8,768 nt of DNA from Caldifarciminota bacterium (lineage in GTDB: Bacteria > Hydrothermota > Hydrothermia > B15-G9 > WFZT01): the NCBI GenBank assembly GCA_026991055.1, contig JALXCE010000032.1:1-8768 (forward strand), in the 5' to 3' direction. Of this stretch, positions 7,802 to 8,768 are shown piece by piece. The notes beneath the pieces are model-generated. The model was not told the origin of the DNA and searched no databases. It saw only the letters and a program-made list of their open reading frames with translations. The position numbers were made by a program, and so were the translations under genes. The stretch's first letter is position 1, and each line of letters opens with the position of its first letter.

Positions 7802-8768
7802 GCTGACATTTAAAGGGATAAATAGCTATAGCGAAGAGGCAAAAATTGACTTTAAAAAGCTACAGGAAGCGGGTGTATTTGGCATCTTTGGAGAAACCGG
7901 TGCAGGAAAGACAACGATTTTAGATGCCATCACCATTGCCCTGTATGGCAAAACCGACAGACTGGGCAAGTCCATTTTAAATATTGTGAATCCACGAGCG
8001 AAACATATCCGCGTGAAGTTCATTTTCGAAATGGATGGAAAAGTTTATGAGGTCTCAAGGGAGTACGAAGAAAAGAAATCTCAGAGAGCTGTGCTATACG
8101 AGATTGACGGAAACAAAAAGAAGCCCCTTGCCGATAAAGTTACAAAAGTGGACGATTTGATTGAAAAAGAAATCATTGGGTTGAAATTTGAAGATTTTAC
8201 GCGGGTTGTGGTGCTTCCGCAGGGGAAATTTTCTCAGTTTCTTGATGCTCCGGCAAAGGATAGGGTGGTCCTTTTGGAGAGCATCTTTGGAACTGACATC
8301 TATGGAGATGCGATTTTCTCCGCTGTTAAGAGTAAAAAAGATGTTGTCAATACCGAAATTGAGGCAATTAAAAAGCGTCTCGATGCCCTGAAAGATGCCA
8401 GCGAAGAGTCTATTAAAAGGCTCGAGGAAGAGATAAAGGAACTTGCAGGCAAAATCGAAGATAGCAAAAAGAAGCAAAGGGTGCATGATGAAAGGCTCAA
8501 AATGCTAAAAAAGCTCGCTGAGCTTTTAGATGAGAAGAAGAAGGTCGAGGAAAAGCTCGAAATACTCAAAGAAAAAGAGGGGGAGATTCAGAAACTTAAA
8601 GAAAAGCTCTCCATTGCCGAAAGACTCCAGCCACTTGAGAGCGTGGTTGAGAGCCTGAATTCGGCCGAGGAATTTTTGAAGAAAAATATCCCGAAGCTGA
8701 AAGCAATGGAAAATGACCGGGAGTTGGCAGAAAAGGAATACGAAGAGGCTCAAAGGCTTTTTACTGAG
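7788..8768 (+). CDS. sbcC: SbcC, Rad50/SMC-like ATPase of SbcCD (N-terminal part, cut by window edge)
   Basis: The frame stays open to the last base: 327 codons of a protein that is usually about 850-1050 aa. The N-terminal ABC ATPase lobe is clear: MRPIELTFKG with INSY (11-14), Walker A GETGAGKT (35-42), and the SbcC/Rad50 Q-loop region VVLPQGKFSQFLDA (141-154, Q145). From about residue 180 the sequence becomes a heptad-like, Lys/Glu-rich coiled coil (for example RLEEEIKELAGKIE at 211-224) that should lead to the zinc hook beyond the window. Signature motif, Walker B and hook cannot be seen here. It pairs with SbcD just upstream (14-bp overlap), and ATP binding is expected to control SbcD access to DNA ends. 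A generic SMC or RecF-type protein is unlikely given the neighbour and the LPQGxFxxFL motif. Confidence 0.93.
   Translation, partial: MRPIELTFKGINSYSEEAKIDFKKLQEAGVFGIFGETGAGKTTILDAITIALYGKTDRLGKSILNIVNPRAKHIRVKFIFEMDGKVYEVSREYEEKKSQRAVLYEIDGNKKKPLADKVTKVDDLIEKEIIGLKFEDFTRVVVLPQGKFSQFLDAPAKDRVVLLESIFGTDIYGDAIFSAVKSKKDVVNTEIEAIKKRLDALKDASEESIKRLEEEIKELAGKIEDSKKKQRVHDERLKMLKKLAELLDEKKKVEEKLEILKEKEGEIQKLKEKLSIAERLQPLESVVESLNSAEEFLKKNIPKLKAMENDRELAEKEYEEAQRLFTE

Noticed and set aside
1..8768. Phage-defence island or undescribed multi-gene system
   Set aside because: Every large gene is a recognisable DNA end-repair protein with intact family motifs. Bacillus has the same four-gene neighbourhood, and no effector, toxin, integrase or mobile gene is present.

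Overview
The window holds a four-gene, co-directional block on the + strand that encodes a complete DNA double-strand-break end-processing set: AddA (537-3611), AddB (3735-6596), SbcD (6593-7801) and the N-terminal 327 residues of SbcC (7788 to the right edge). Before it lie the possible last codons of an unidentified upstream gene (2-61) and about 475 bp of noncoding DNA with GC-rich palindromic repeats.

Organism. The AddA and AddB proteins are not the classical Bacillus forms. AddA starts almost directly at its Walker A motif with no upstream Q motif. AddB has a short N-terminus carrying an FPGKRPG-type segment instead of a P-loop, plus GYPFKRTP and LEARGLNF...NEG motifs. From family knowledge this is the version typical of Bacteroidota and related FCB or candidate phyla. 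Proteins rich in Lys and Glu, arginine coded mostly by AGA/AGG, and purine-rich coding strands suggest a thermophile or a member of a deep candidate lineage. No species can be named from the window, and the lifestyle is inference.

Layout. Positions 62-536 contain two short-loop perfect hairpins (162-192 and 268-292), a degenerate ~40-nt direct repeat (237-278 and 312-349) and an AT-rich -10-like box immediately before addA. The addA start has no Shine-Dalgarno sequence and an in-frame stop two codons upstream. A 123-bp gap between addA and addB contains a third, diverged member of the palindrome family. From addB onwards the genes overlap (4 bp addB/sbcD, 14 bp sbcD/sbcC), which points to translational coupling in one operon.

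How they work together. By family knowledge, AddAB is a helicase-nuclease that unwinds and resects DNA ends to give 3' single strands for RecA. SbcCD is a Rad50/Mre11-type ATP-dependent nuclease that opens hairpins and cleaves blocked or protein-bound ends. All catalytic motifs are intact in AddA, AddB and SbcD, and the Walker A and Q-loop of SbcC are present, so the set looks functional. I see no sign of an undescribed system. The best second-look items are the palindrome family (including the copy inside the operon) and the apparently leaderless start of addA.
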